A DNA stretch of 30,955 nucleotides from CAZZCP01 sp964653235 (GTDB taxonomy: Bacteria; Bdellovibrionota; Bdellovibrionia; Bdellovibrionales; UBA840), in assembly GCA_964653235.1 (NCBI GenBank), contig CAZZCP010000022.1, positions 1 through 30,955 of the forward strand, read 5' to 3'. The notes under the pieces were generated by a model. The model was not told the origin of the DNA. It saw nothing but the letters and a program-made list of their open reading frames with translations, and searched no databases. Positions 23,676 through 30,955 of this stretch are shown piece after piece. Each line of letters begins with the position of its first letter. The first letter of the stretch is position 1. The translations under genes were made by a program, and so were the position numbers.

Positions 23676-24495
23676 TCTGTTGGTCTCCGCTTCTCTTTGG
23701 GCGCAAGAAATTACAGCCCCTCCCAAGGTAGAACAGCCCGATGAGCTTATAAAAAAAGCCAAGAAACTGATTTTGCTTCGAGATCGTCTACAGGCCTGTC
23801 AAATTTTATCTCGATCGGCAAAAAAATGGGACTATACAAGTGCAGAAGCGAAAGAAATACGAGAGTCTTTAAATGAGCTCTCTAGGATCTTTTTTACTGA
23901 AAAAGCCCAGCAGAGTTTTGAGTTTGCAAGATCGAAAAGCTACTCTAAGTGGAATGAAGCAACAGAGAGTTTCTTGCAGGCTCAAAAAGAAGAACCTAAA
24001 AACTTACTCGTTTTAGAATATCTTTCGTACCAATATCTGCACCGTGGGGATTGTAAAAAAGTATTAGAAAACGCAGACTTAGCACTTCAAATGAACCCCT
24101 ATGATAAAACTTTTTACGCTATTAAAGCGCAGGCATTGGCATGTTTGAATTTATCTCAAGAGTTACAATTGCTATTTACTAGTATAACTCCTGATTGGAA
24201 CATGAACACAATGCCAGCCTGGATTTTGGCAAAAGTGCAGAGTTTTTTTCAATTGAAACGCTATGTAGAAATGGAAATGGCCATTGAGAAATTACAAGAG
24301 CTACAGCCAGATTTTCCAGAGACTGATTATTGGCGAGGGCTTTTGTATGAAAAAACCAATCAAGATCCGCATTCTACCTACAAATCTTATCTAGAAAAAT
24401 GTAAGCTGCAAAACAATGAATTAAGGCAAAAGTATCCATGGGAGCCAAGAGTATGCCTTGCCAGTTCTGAGGTGCAGGAAAAAATTGAAAAATAA
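23623..24495 (+). CDS. Secreted TPR-like repeat protein
   Basis: A 290-residue exported protein. The ATG at 23623 gives a normal signal peptide (MEANQDKFWRKLCLISLSLL, cleavage near WAQ, residue 28); a TTG at 23584 would add 13 residues before it and is less likely. Either start lies inside the end of ftsK (53-bp overlap from the ATG). Helical repeats at about 126-175 (YLHRGDCKKVLENADLALQMNP) and 205-245 look like tetratricopeptide repeats, which mediate protein-protein contacts. The region 40-120 is helical and charged. Four cysteines in the mature part may form disulfides. Being coupled to ftsK and followed by the LptM-like lipoprotein, it may act in envelope assembly, but this is inference. 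Confidence 0.75.
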   Translation: MEANQDKFWRKLCLISLSLLVSASLWAQEITAPPKVEQPDELIKKAKKLILLRDRLQACQILSRSAKKWDYTSAEAKEIRESLNELSRIFFTEKAQQSFEFARSKSYSKWNEATESFLQAQKEEPKNLLVLEYLSYQYLHRGDCKKVLENADLALQMNPYDKTFYAIKAQALACLNLSQELQLLFTSITPDWNMNTMPAWILAKVQSFFQLKRYVEMEMAIEKLQELQPDFPETDYWRGLLYEKTNQDPHSTYKSYLEKCKLQNNELRQKYPWEPRVCLASSEVQEKIEK

Positions 24496-24667
24496 TAGAC
24501 TATTCTTTCTATTCTTATTGATCAGCGCATGTGGAGTTAAAGATGATCCTTTACCACCTGGAATTCCCGTAGAGATTGGCCAGGGCCAGCCCGATTTTAG
24601 CCGCTATGAGAAAATTCAAGGTGAAGTATTGGATGATATTTCAGAGCAAGAGGAAGAAGTTGAGTGA
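24485..24667 (+). CDS. LptM-like small outer-membrane lipoprotein
   Basis: From the TTG at 24485 this is a 60-residue lipoprotein with signal MKNNRLFFLFLLISAC, lipidated at Cys16. A good AGGA lies 6 nt upstream of the TTG, which is why I prefer it to the longer form from 24458. The mature start CGVKDDPLPP resembles the CGxKGPL signature of LptM (formerly YifL), which helps the LPS-export protein LptD form its disulfides. In E. coli lptM lies immediately upstream of dapF, exactly the order seen here. The rest is acidic and short. Its stop overlaps the dapF start by 4 bp (GTGA). Identity as a functional LptM is likely but rests on a short motif plus gene order. Confidence 0.65.
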   Translation: MKNNRLFFLFLLISACGVKDDPLPPGIPVEIGQGQPDFSRYEKIQGEVLDDISEQEEEVE

Positions 24668-25428
24668 AACTTAGTTTCTTAAAATACCAGGCTACTGGAA
24701 ATGACTTTATCTTTGTTGACGAAAGAAATCTTGTTCTCAACCAGAGCAAGCCCGAATTGGTTAAAAGCCTTTGCCGCAGAAATTTCGGTGTCGGCGCAGA
24801 TGGAATGATTTTTCTTCGAAATGATGAACAATACGATTTTGCATGGGATTTTTACAATGCAGATGCATCTTTTGCTGCGATGTGCGGAAATGCAGCACTA
24901 TGTGCGCCGCTAGCGGCAAAGGATTTTGGTTTTCAATGGGAATCACAGATTTTTCAAAGTGCTGCTGGTACTATAGGCTATCAAGTATTGGAAGACTCAA
25001 GGGTTCAAGTTGAGATGTCCCATTGTAAAGCTCTATGTGAGGAACCTCTTATTGTTGATTCCGGAGTTCCGCATTTGGTTCTGGAACAAAAACTTGAAAA
25101 TCTTGAAGCTCTGGCTGAAATTGCACGGCAAAATCGTTTTCCAGATCAGTTGGATGAAAATGGCTGCAATGTAAGCTTTTTCTCAATACTGGGAGATAAT
25201 AGAATAGATGCCATTAGTTTTGAACGGGGAATCGAGAACTTTACTTTGGCTTGTGGAACAGGTGCCGTTGCGGCTGGATTTGCGTATAGAAGAAAAACGG
25301 GTAAAGATCAGGTTTCAATTTCACTTCCTGGTGGTGAGGTCGAGGTATTGTTTGCTGACGCAAAAGCCTTTTTACTTGGCCCGGCTCAAAGAGTTTTCTC
25401 GGGTGAAATAGAAATGAAAGGAGAATGA
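24664..25428 (+). CDS. dapF: Diaminopimelate epimerase (divergent)
   Basis: DapF converts LL- to meso-diaminopimelate, the precursor of lysine and of the peptidoglycan cross-link. The 254-residue protein keeps the two catalytic cysteines, Cys74 (MCGNAALC) and Cys197 (LACGTGAVAAG), and the N-terminal KYQATGNDFIF. It is about 20 residues shorter than typical, and the first active-site loop reads CGNAALC instead of the near-invariant CGNGxRC. The PHLV block (VDSGVPHLVL) is also altered. Position directly before dapA and dapB supports the function despite the divergence. Translation starts at a GTG overlapping the stop of the lipoprotein gene. Confidence 0.9.
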   Translation: MKLSFLKYQATGNDFIFVDERNLVLNQSKPELVKSLCRRNFGVGADGMIFLRNDEQYDFAWDFYNADASFAAMCGNAALCAPLAAKDFGFQWESQIFQSAAGTIGYQVLEDSRVQVEMSHCKALCEEPLIVDSGVPHLVLEQKLENLEALAEIARQNRFPDQLDENGCNVSFFSILGDNRIDAISFERGIENFTLACGTGAVAAGFAYRRKTGKDQVSISLPGGEVEVLFADAKAFLLGPAQRVFSGEIEMKGE

Positions 25429-25429
25429 A

Positions 25430-26305
25430 ATGAAATTTTCAGGTGTGATTACAGCTCTTGTATCTCCCTTTTTAAATAATAAATTCGATTCTGATAGTTT
25501 TGAAAAATTACTTCAATTTCAAGTAGATAATGGTGTTAATGATTTTGTTATAAATGGCACAACCGGTGAGAGTCCTTGTTTAGATTGGAGTGAAGTAGAG
25601 CTCATGTTTGAAATCACTCGCAAAACTCTGCCGAGTGCTAAAATTATTTTAGGAACCGGTACAAATAACACAAAAAGTAGCATAGAAAATACCAACCGGG
25701 CTAAAGAGCTCGGTGCAGATGCAGCGATGTTGATGACTCCTTACTATAACAAACCAAGCCAAAGTGGAATCAAGTCTCATTTTTTGAATGTCGCCGAAGC
25801 CTGCGATATTGACCTTATTCTTTACAATGTTCCTGGCAGAACGATCGTGGGTATTGAAACCGATACGGTTATTTCTCTAGCTCAGCATCCGCGAATTATA
25901 GGTATCAAAGACGCTACAGGAGACATGAATTATCACCATAAAATTACTTCGGAGCTTGAAGATCAATTTGTTTACTTGAGTGGAGATGATTTTACGTTTA
26001 CCGAATATGTCCTTAAGGGAGGCAATGGAGTCGTATCTGTACTATCTAATGTGGCACCAAGGCATACTGTAGATTTGTTTCAAAAAGCACATAACCAAGA
26101 CCCATCTGCGTTGGTAGAATTTGAAAACCTAAAAAAGATTTGTGATATTTTATTTGCTGAACCGAGTCCTGCACCAGCCAAGGCCTCCCTACTTTTACAA
26201 GGCATCATAGCTAGTTCTGAACTGAGATTACCGCTGGTAGAGGCCAGTCAAGAATTGCGGGACGATTTAAAATTCGAGCTCCAAAAACTAGGTCTTTTGC
26301 GATGA
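25430..26305 (+). CDS. dapA: 4-hydroxy-tetrahydrodipicolinate synthase
   Basis: DapA condenses pyruvate with aspartate semialdehyde, the first committed step to lysine and diaminopimelate. In its 291 residues the Schiff-base lysine is Lys160 (GIKDATGD), with Tyr132 and Arg137 in YNVPGR, and the pyruvate-binding NGTTGE at 42-47. TPYYNKPSQSG (103-113) is also conserved. The length is standard for the TIM-barrel family. The gene begins 1 nt after the dapF stop, with GGAG 6 nt upstream of the ATG, and its end overlaps dapB by 4 bp (ATGA). Confidence 0.96.
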   Translation: MKFSGVITALVSPFLNNKFDSDSFEKLLQFQVDNGVNDFVINGTTGESPCLDWSEVELMFEITRKTLPSAKIILGTGTNNTKSSIENTNRAKELGADAAMLMTPYYNKPSQSGIKSHFLNVAEACDIDLILYNVPGRTIVGIETDTVISLAQHPRIIGIKDATGDMNYHHKITSELEDQFVYLSGDDFTFTEYVLKGGNGVVSVLSNVAPRHTVDLFQKAHNQDPSALVEFENLKKICDILFAEPSPAPAKASLLLQGIIASSELRLPLVEASQELRDDLKFELQKLGLLR

Positions 26306-26982
26306 GCCGGATTGTTTTGCACGGAGCTACTGGCAAAGTCGGTCAAGAAGTACTCGCCTTGGTCTCTGAGTATGCTTTTCATGTTAGTGTAAAAATGAGC
26401 CGTAATACTGACAAAGCGAGTATAGTATTAGACGGAGAAAAACTCTTACTTGATTTTAGTCGACAAGAAGCTTTTCTGCCTGCTCTGCGCTTTGCCGAAG
26501 AAAACAAATTGGCTTTTGTAAGTGGCACAACTGGTTTAAATGATAAAGATTTTCAAGAACTGAAAGAGGCTTCAAAAAGCATAGCCTGCTTTTGGGCTTC
26601 AAATACAAGTCTGGGTGTAGCTGTATTTAAAAGATTGATTCAACAGCTTGAGTCTTTAAAGAATTGGGACTTTCACTTGCATGAGTTACACCACAATCAA
26701 AAAATAGACTCCCCTTCAGGAACTGCAATTAGTCTCAAAGAGGAAGTTGAAAAAGTCATTGGAAAGACCGTAACTGTAACCGATGTTCGCGGTGGTGGCA
26801 TTTATGGCATCCATGAATTGATGTCGATCAGCCAAGAAGAGATTTTAAAAATTGAGCATCAGGCCTTGAATCGAAAAGTTTTTGCCAGGGGCGCCCTGGA
26901 GGCCGCTGAATTTTTGCTGCAAAAAGCAGAACCAGGACTTTATGGTATGGATGACTTGCTCGATTACAGGCTCAAGAAATAA
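26302..26982 (+). CDS. dapB: 4-hydroxy-tetrahydrodipicolinate reductase
   Basis: DapB reduces the product of DapA with NAD(P)H. Its 226 residues contain the dinucleotide loop GATGKVG (8-14), SGTTGL (74-79), the catalytic block HHNQKIDSPSGT (130-141, with His130, His131 and Lys134), and RGGGIYGIHE followed by FARGALEAAEFLL. It is short compared with E. coli DapB (273), with most of the loss in the N-terminal domain after the Rossmann core. WASNTSLGV replaces the usual SPNFSLGV. The ATG overlaps the dapA stop by 4 bp. The catalytic set is intact, so it should be active. Confidence 0.95.
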   Translation: MSRIVLHGATGKVGQEVLALVSEYAFHVSVKMSRNTDKASIVLDGEKLLLDFSRQEAFLPALRFAEENKLAFVSGTTGLNDKDFQELKEASKSIACFWASNTSLGVAVFKRLIQQLESLKNWDFHLHELHHNQKIDSPSGTAISLKEEVEKVIGKTVTVTDVRGGGIYGIHELMSISQEEILKIEHQALNRKVFARGALEAAEFLLQKAEPGLYGMDDLLDYRLKK

Positions 26983-26991
26983 GATAAATTT

Positions 26992-27513
26992 ATGCAGCAT
27001 AAGATTCTATATTCCTGCCTGGTGCAAGGAGGGAGTTCATTCGAAATTTTAAAAGAATGGTTTGCTTTGCAAAGCCAGTTTTTAGATATCCAAAATATTT
27101 CGCCTATATATGAGCTCAAGCAAAATGAAGAAGATATTGATAGCAATCGTGTTCAAGCTCACTCTCTAATGGGTAATTGTCTTGCCGCAAGTTTCTCTGC
27201 TCTATATGATCATGGCCCAGAAGACTTTCAACAAGAAATGCAAAAACTGCTCAATAAACTGAGTTCTGAAAAGCCTCATTGTAGCCTGAAATTTCTTCTA
27301 TTGTTGTTTGAAAATCAAAGTCAGATGAAGCCCAGTTTGACCTTACCAAATCCTTTTTTACACCTTCGATCAGAACTCATCGTGCCGTCATCTGAGCTAT
27401 GGCCCAGCTTTGAACATCCCGTTTTGAAGCTCAGTTTGGCCCAACTTCGAAATCAGACAACAGCTCGCGGTAACCTTGAATTTTATGCGCAGGGCAATTC
27501 ATTGAGGGCTTGA
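26992..27513 (+). CDS. Degenerate FolK/HPPK-like protein
   Basis: A 173-residue protein that follows the layout of HPPK, the folate-pathway pyrophosphokinase. It has an N-terminal strand ending in VQGGSSF where HPPK has a GSN loop, ISPIYEL where HPPK has ISPxYET, and LTLPNPFLHLR plus the closing segment to FEHPVLKL where HPPK has LxIPHPxxxxRxFVLxPL. The key block that should read TLDLD, supplying two Mg2+-binding aspartates, reads SLKFL (98-102). The GPR motif before it is also lost. It is thus probably not a working HPPK and may be a structural or regulatory relative. It starts 9 nt after dapB with only a weak ribosome-binding site. The family call is by pattern, not by search. Confidence 0.6.
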   Translation: MQHKILYSCLVQGGSSFEILKEWFALQSQFLDIQNISPIYELKQNEEDIDSNRVQAHSLMGNCLAASFSALYDHGPEDFQQEMQKLLNKLSSEKPHCSLKFLLLLFENQSQMKPSLTLPNPFLHLRSELIVPSSELWPSFEHPVLKLSLAQLRNQTTARGNLEFYAQGNSLRA

Positions 27514-27581
27514 AAATCTGCGTTTTGTGGACTTAGGTCTTAATTCTTGCTATTTCCTAGGCAATAAAAATCGGAGGAAAA

Positions 27582-28235
27582 ATGAAATTTTTCATTGATA
27601 CAGCGAATATTGAAGAAATTCGTCAGGCCAATGCTCGTGGCTGGGTAGATGGTGTTACTACCAACCCGACTTTGATCGCGAAAACAGGTAAGCCTTTTTT
27701 TGATGTAATCCGAGAGATTTGTAAAGAAGTTGAGGGCCCTGTAAATGCTGAAGTTGTCAGTTTAGATGCTGATGGTATGTACAAAGAAGGTATGGAGCTT
27801 GCCAAAATGGCAGACAATATTGTTGTTAAAATTCCTATGTGTGAAGAGGGTCTAGTCGCTGTTCGTAAGTTTGCAGCAGAAGGAGTGAAAACAAATGTGA
27901 CTTTGGTTTTTTCTCCCATGCAGGCCCTTTTGTGTGCGAAGGCAGGGGCTAGCTACCTATCCCCCTTTGTTGGGCGCTTAGATGATATCGGTCATACTGG
28001 TATGGAACTGATTCAACAAATCTTTCAAATCTATCAAAATTATGGTTTTGACACCGAGATTTTAGTAGCAAGCGTTAGACATCCTACTCATATACTAGAC
28101 TCAGCTTTAATTGGAGCAGATGTAGTAACAATGCCCCTCAAAGTGATGCAGCAGCTTTCAAAACACCCCATGACAGACAAAGGTATTGATGCATTTCTCA
28201 AAGACTGGGAAAGCGTTAAATCGCTTCAAAACTAA
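27582..28235 (+). CDS. Small (TalC/FSA-type) transaldolase
   Basis: A 217-residue class I aldolase of the compact transaldolase family, which moves a dihydroxyacetone unit between sugar phosphates in the pentose-phosphate pathway, or splits fructose-6-phosphate in FSA members. The N-terminus MKFFIDTANIEEI and GVTTNPTLIAK are signature blocks; the Schiff-base Lys83 sits in VKIPM. TLVFSPMQALLCAKAGASY and FVGRLDDIG follow, then ILVASVRH. The sequence does not decide transaldolase against fructose-6-phosphate aldolase, so no symbol is given. A perfect GGAGG lies 5 nt before the ATG. The gene begins 68 bp after the FolK-like gene. A strong terminator-like hairpin follows it. Confidence 0.93.
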   Translation: MKFFIDTANIEEIRQANARGWVDGVTTNPTLIAKTGKPFFDVIREICKEVEGPVNAEVVSLDADGMYKEGMELAKMADNIVVKIPMCEEGLVAVRKFAAEGVKTNVTLVFSPMQALLCAKAGASYLSPFVGRLDDIGHTGMELIQQIFQIYQNYGFDTEILVASVRHPTHILDSALIGADVVTMPLKVMQQLSKHPMTDKGIDAFLKDWESVKSLQN

Positions 28236-28701
28236 GTACTTAGCCCTTGTGAGTAGTCACTGCCTACTCACAATTTTCATTCTTTCGTCCTGCGCAAGCG
28301 CCAACCGAGTTGATAATCTTGCTTATCCAATTGAGAGTATTCACCAAGTAGTCAGAAAAAACCTGCCGGGTAACCTGAGTAGGCGCTCGCCCAATGGGCG
28401 TGAGTACTATTCAGGTGCTTTTAAGTTGCCTTTTAAATATCGCAATCGGCAATCTGGTCAGAGTGGAAAAGTATATGAAAAAGCCTATGCCAAAATAACG
28501 ATTTTAGGAGAGACAAGACCCTACAGCCTTGAAGTAGAAATTCTTGTCTATGAGATCGTTGATGAAAATAGTTCAAAGCCTCGCTATGCATACTCACATA
28601 GGCAAAGAGATATGGAGAAGAGCCTAGTCACTAAGATGCGTGACCAACTGGTCAAACGTAGTAAGTCACGAAGTACAATTGACGAGTTTCGTGCCTTTTA
28701 A
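28189..28701 (+). CDS. Putative lipoprotein, unknown function
   Basis: A 170-residue protein with a long basic N-region (HFSKTGKALNRFKTK), then a hydrophobic stretch and a lipobox LSSC. I prefer the ATG at 28189 because AAAGG lies 5 nt upstream; it overlaps the transaldolase gene by 47 bp. A GTG at 28249 would give a much shorter signal without positive charges. The mature part has a strand-rich middle (YYSGAFKLPFKY, then AKITILGETRPYSLEVEILVYEI) and a basic helical end (MEKSLVTKMRDQLVKRSKSR). No known domain is recognised. A terminator-like hairpin lies within its signal-peptide codons. It may form a unit with the large secreted protein that follows. Confidence 0.65.
   Translation: MHFSKTGKALNRFKTKYLALVSSHCLLTIFILSSCASANRVDNLAYPIESIHQVVRKNLPGNLSRRSPNGREYYSGAFKLPFKYRNRQSGQSGKVYEKAYAKITILGETRPYSLEVEILVYEIVDENSSKPRYAYSHRQRDMEKSLVTKMRDQLVKRSKSRSTIDEFRAF
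28247..28277 (+). terminator. Intrinsic terminator after the transaldolase gene, inside the lipoprotein gene
   Basis: TTGTGAGTAG (28247-28256) and CTACTCACAA (28264-28273) form a perfect 10-bp stem with a 7-nt loop, followed by TTTT and a T-rich tract. It starts 11 bp after the transaldolase stop, the usual place for a terminator. It also lies within codons 20-30 of the overlapping lipoprotein gene, so transcription of that gene from the upstream promoter would have to read through. Confidence 0.65.
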
Positions 28702-28756
28702 ATAAACTAAAAGTAAGCCGCAATGAAGCGGTATCTTGCTTGGCATGGAAGCAAAT

Positions 28757-30904
28757 ATGGTCTCTGTGAAAGCGCTTTGGTTGCTATCCTTTTTCTTTGT
28801 GACTCAATATAGTCACCAAAGCGCCCGTTTTTCTTTTGTTCAATCTGAGGGGCTCAGCATTCATATTGCTAAGTCGTCTTTGGCTCTTGCTGCACTACGC
28901 GATTCACATCCAACAGAAGCTAAAGAGTTTGATGAGTTTTCAAAAAATAGAATTAGCCAATTGCTACTTGTTGAAGATTTAGAGCCCAAAATTCAACAGG
29001 GGCCAAGGGTGTTTCAACCAGAACAAGGTATCACTCTCAGCAAAGACAATATCATATTTACAACAAAACAAGAGGTTTTAGCAAAAGGACTACAGGCCAA
29101 TGTGGACTTTTCTGAGATTGCCGATCCTTTAAGATTAAGCCGGGATGACGCTCTTCGAGAAATGGAATTTGTTAGAAACGTGATATCGAAAAAGCTTCCA
29201 GGCTTGAACTATAAGCAAAGATTGATGCTTGAAGATTCCATCTATTCCGAAGAGATTCTTGAGACCGATTTTAGTGAAGAGAGCCTTAGCTCTCGAGCCA
29301 CTGAGCTGGCTCTGCGCGCAAAAGTTCAGTTGCAACTACAGCAAATAGAAGACCAAAAAACCGAGTCACGCGCTCTTGCCAGTAATGGTTTGAATGCTCT
29401 GCTTTTGGCAATGAATCAAGAGAAGGGCAAAAACCCGAAAGTTCGCTTTGGTCCACCGAAAAGCCTAGAGTCAGTGCCTGAAATGAGTGTGGCAGGTAAT
29501 GATAGCATTCAAGCATCAGCTATGTCTTTGTCGAGTTTTTCAAGATCCATTGAAGGGAATATCGAATTAAAAAAGGGCTTAGCATATATTCCAGATCAAC
29601 ATGTGCTTGAAGTTGTTCATATGAATGAGGGAGAAGTTTTATCTAAGGCTCATATTCAAATCTATGAAGCTAGCTTTGATATTCATACAGATACTACAGA
29701 GGGATGGCTTCTTGCAGAGATTTATGATAATGAGGGCAAACTTCTGGGAGCAGGTGAGTTTGATCTTACTGAGCTTTCGGATGATCAGCTATCTTTAGAT
29801 AGGATAAAAGGCATTCAAATTGATATCTATCCTTTTGAGCCAGGCCTTCACCTTGATACTGTATCAGCCTATTCATTTGGTAGTGAAGTCAAAATGGCAG
29901 AGAATGTAGAAGTCCGTATCTCTGATGAGTGGCATAAACAAAGAGATGTGAGAATGCATGCAGAGAGTGTGCTTCCAGGCTCTACTTTAATTGCAGAGGT
30001 AAAAGCAAAAGATGCTGTTCCTAGTTTGCAAATTTTAGGTAGCAATGAAAGCCAAGAACATCGGGTTCTTCCCAAAAAGATGCATAAAGCACTTTTAGCG
30101 AGTCTTAAAGAGCTAGGAGTAGAATTGAACTCAGATTCCTCTATAGTATGGGGAAGAGTAGAAGATGCAGAGGGACTTAAGGTTGAAGTATCTGCCCAAG
30201 AGGCAGAAGGTCCTTTTTATTTTAATGAATTTAAACTTCTATCTAAAGAGCAGACGAGCTTACATCGACAAGCTTACTTTGTAATAGCCAATCTTGATCC
30301 CGGATTGCATGCGATTCGTATTCAAAGACCAGAAGCGACTCAGAACTACTATGTTTACACCGAGGTCGGAAAAATTAGCTATATAGACTGGAAAAAACCG
30401 AGAAAGTCACAAATTATTCTCTCATACAAAAATGCAATGAATTCAGAACCGGTTTTTGCAAATTCATTGTTGAGTATTGACGATACCTTAATTGAACAGG
30501 CTTCTGAAATTGAAATTCTATACGAAGCTGAAGGCTTGCAATTTGTAGATATACAAGCAGATGGTTTTCCAAACTACCGTCTTTACTACCAGAATCAGAA
30601 AAACTTTAATGAATTATCTTTGATACCTAATCTTTGGTGGAATGAGCAGAATAATTTCAGTGGCAATAAAATCCTTATCTATGCAAAAGATTTTGAGCGT
30701 GTGCTTCTTGACGGAGATGAAATAAACAAAGTTCATTACTTTGATCAAATGGGAGAGCCCTGTAATAAAGAATCAGCCTTTTTTGTTCTCATTGATAATC
30801 TTGAAGAGGGGCTGTATCAGGTTCAAGTGGAATATGCAGATGGCTACTATAGCTCAAAACTTGTTTATGCTGAAGAATTTGCGATATCTCTAATTCTAGA
30901 ATAA
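28757..30904 (+). CDS. Large secreted protein with repeated C-terminal beta modules
   Basis: I do not recognise this 715-residue protein. The ATG at 28757 gives a signal peptide (MVSVKALWLLSFFFVTQYSH, cleavage near residue 23) and has GGAAG 6 nt upstream; in-frame starts at 28736 and 28745 add 7 and 4 residues. Residues 30-230 are helical and charged. From about 275 onwards the chain is beta-rich. Two C-terminal segments resemble each other: AYFVIANLDPGLHAIRIQR (around 506-524) and AFFVLIDNLEEGLYQVQVE (around 674-692), each followed by a YY-rich strand and VYxE. A third, weaker copy may be FEPGLHLDTVSAYS. This suggests tandem immunoglobulin-like or carboxypeptidase-regulatory-like modules, typical of exported adhesins or surface proteins. 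Only a weak 4-bp hairpin (CCGC/GCGG) separates it from the lipoprotein gene. Confidence 0.72.
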   Translation: MVSVKALWLLSFFFVTQYSHQSARFSFVQSEGLSIHIAKSSLALAALRDSHPTEAKEFDEFSKNRISQLLLVEDLEPKIQQGPRVFQPEQGITLSKDNIIFTTKQEVLAKGLQANVDFSEIADPLRLSRDDALREMEFVRNVISKKLPGLNYKQRLMLEDSIYSEEILETDFSEESLSSRATELALRAKVQLQLQQIEDQKTESRALASNGLNALLLAMNQEKGKNPKVRFGPPKSLESVPEMSVAGNDSIQASAMSLSSFSRSIEGNIELKKGLAYIPDQHVLEVVHMNEGEVLSKAHIQIYEASFDIHTDTTEGWLLAEIYDNEGKLLGAGEFDLTELSDDQLSLDRIKGIQIDIYPFEPGLHLDTVSAYSFGSEVKMAENVEVRISDEWHKQRDVRMHAESVLPGSTLIAEVKAKDAVPSLQILGSNESQEHRVLPKKMHKALLASLKELGVELNSDSSIVWGRVEDAEGLKVEVSAQEAEGPFYFNEFKLLSKEQTSLHRQAYFVIANLDPGLHAIRIQRPEATQNYYVYTEVGKISYIDWKKPRKSQIILSYKNAMNSEPVFANSLLSIDDTLIEQASEIEILYEAEGLQFVDIQADGFPNYRLYYQNQKNFNELSLIPNLWWNEQNNFSGNKILIYAKDFERVLLDGDEINKVHYFDQMGEPCNKESAFFVLIDNLEEGLYQVQVEYADGYYSSKLVYAEEFAISLILE

Positions 30905-30928
30905 ACTGCTCCCTTTTACTTCACTTTT

Positions 30929-30934
30929 TATAAT
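30929..30934 (+). promoter_or_regulatory. Perfect -10 box near the right edge
   Basis: TATAAT lies just past the last gene. The hexamer 17 bp upstream is CTGCTC, a poor -35, so this is only a weak promoter candidate for a gene beyond the window. Confidence 0.2.
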
Positions 30935-30955
30935 GCCCTTGTTTTTGTAAGTACT

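Overview
The window looks like chromosomal backbone from a Gram-negative, AT-rich bacterium (roughly 40% G+C by eye), with about thirty tightly packed genes and no insertion sequences, phage genes, CRISPR arrays or tRNA/rRNA genes that I could recognise. Gram-negative character comes from SurA-like periplasmic chaperones, many lipoboxes, an LptM-like lipoprotein and a DUF374 acyltransferase. Three things point to a predatory-type lineage of the former Deltaproteobacteria (Bdellovibrionota or relatives): the rpsF-DUF2232-rplI-dnaB block, the cluster of three parvulins, and a MYXO-CTERM-like tail on a subtilase. This placement is inference; no 16S or marker comparison was possible.

Layout. Positions 1-430: an upstream terminator and a small lipoprotein on the plus strand. 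427-2762 (minus): a translationally coupled pair of secreted proteases, a subtilase then an HExxH metallopeptidase. 2959-8013 (minus): three consecutive parvulin-type chaperones (the last SurA-like), then pdxA and a phosphomannomutase/phosphoglucomutase; the surA-pdxA adjacency is also found in enterobacteria. 8071-10469 (minus): etfB-etfA-DUF374 acyltransferase. 10648-15532 (plus): a 1.2-kresidue SNF2 helicase, then a secreted Asn/Gly-repeat protein with a coupled 61-residue partner, preceded by a sigma-28-like promoter. 15529-17077 (minus): an FHA protein and an alpha/beta hydrolase. 17212-20805 (plus): rpsF, DUF2232 membrane protein, rplI, dnaB, then a small helical protein; rpsR is absent from its usual place. 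20837-21136 (minus): a full-length Fis-like protein. 21384-27513 (plus): ftsK, a secreted TPR protein, an LptM-like lipoprotein, dapF, dapA, dapB and a degenerate FolK-like protein, nearly all overlapping or abutting. 27582-30904 (plus): a small transaldolase, a lipoprotein and a large secreted protein with repeated C-terminal modules.

How the genes fit together. Much of the window serves envelope building and cell division: outer-membrane protein folding (three parvulins), outer-membrane LPS-export maturation (LptM-like), peptidoglycan and lysine precursors (dapF/A/B), chromosome segregation at the septum (FtsK), and replication and translation (dnaB, rplI, rpsF). Stop/start overlaps of 4 bp (ATGA or GTGA) occur repeatedly, so many of these genes are probably translationally coupled.

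The least explained material is the subtilase/metallopeptidase pair, the Asn/Gly-repeat protein with its partner, the FolK-like protein that lacks the catalytic aspartates, and the terminal 700-residue secreted protein. No defence system or other clearly new multi-gene system is evident. I rate the FolK-like protein and the Asn/Gly-repeat pair as the best leads.
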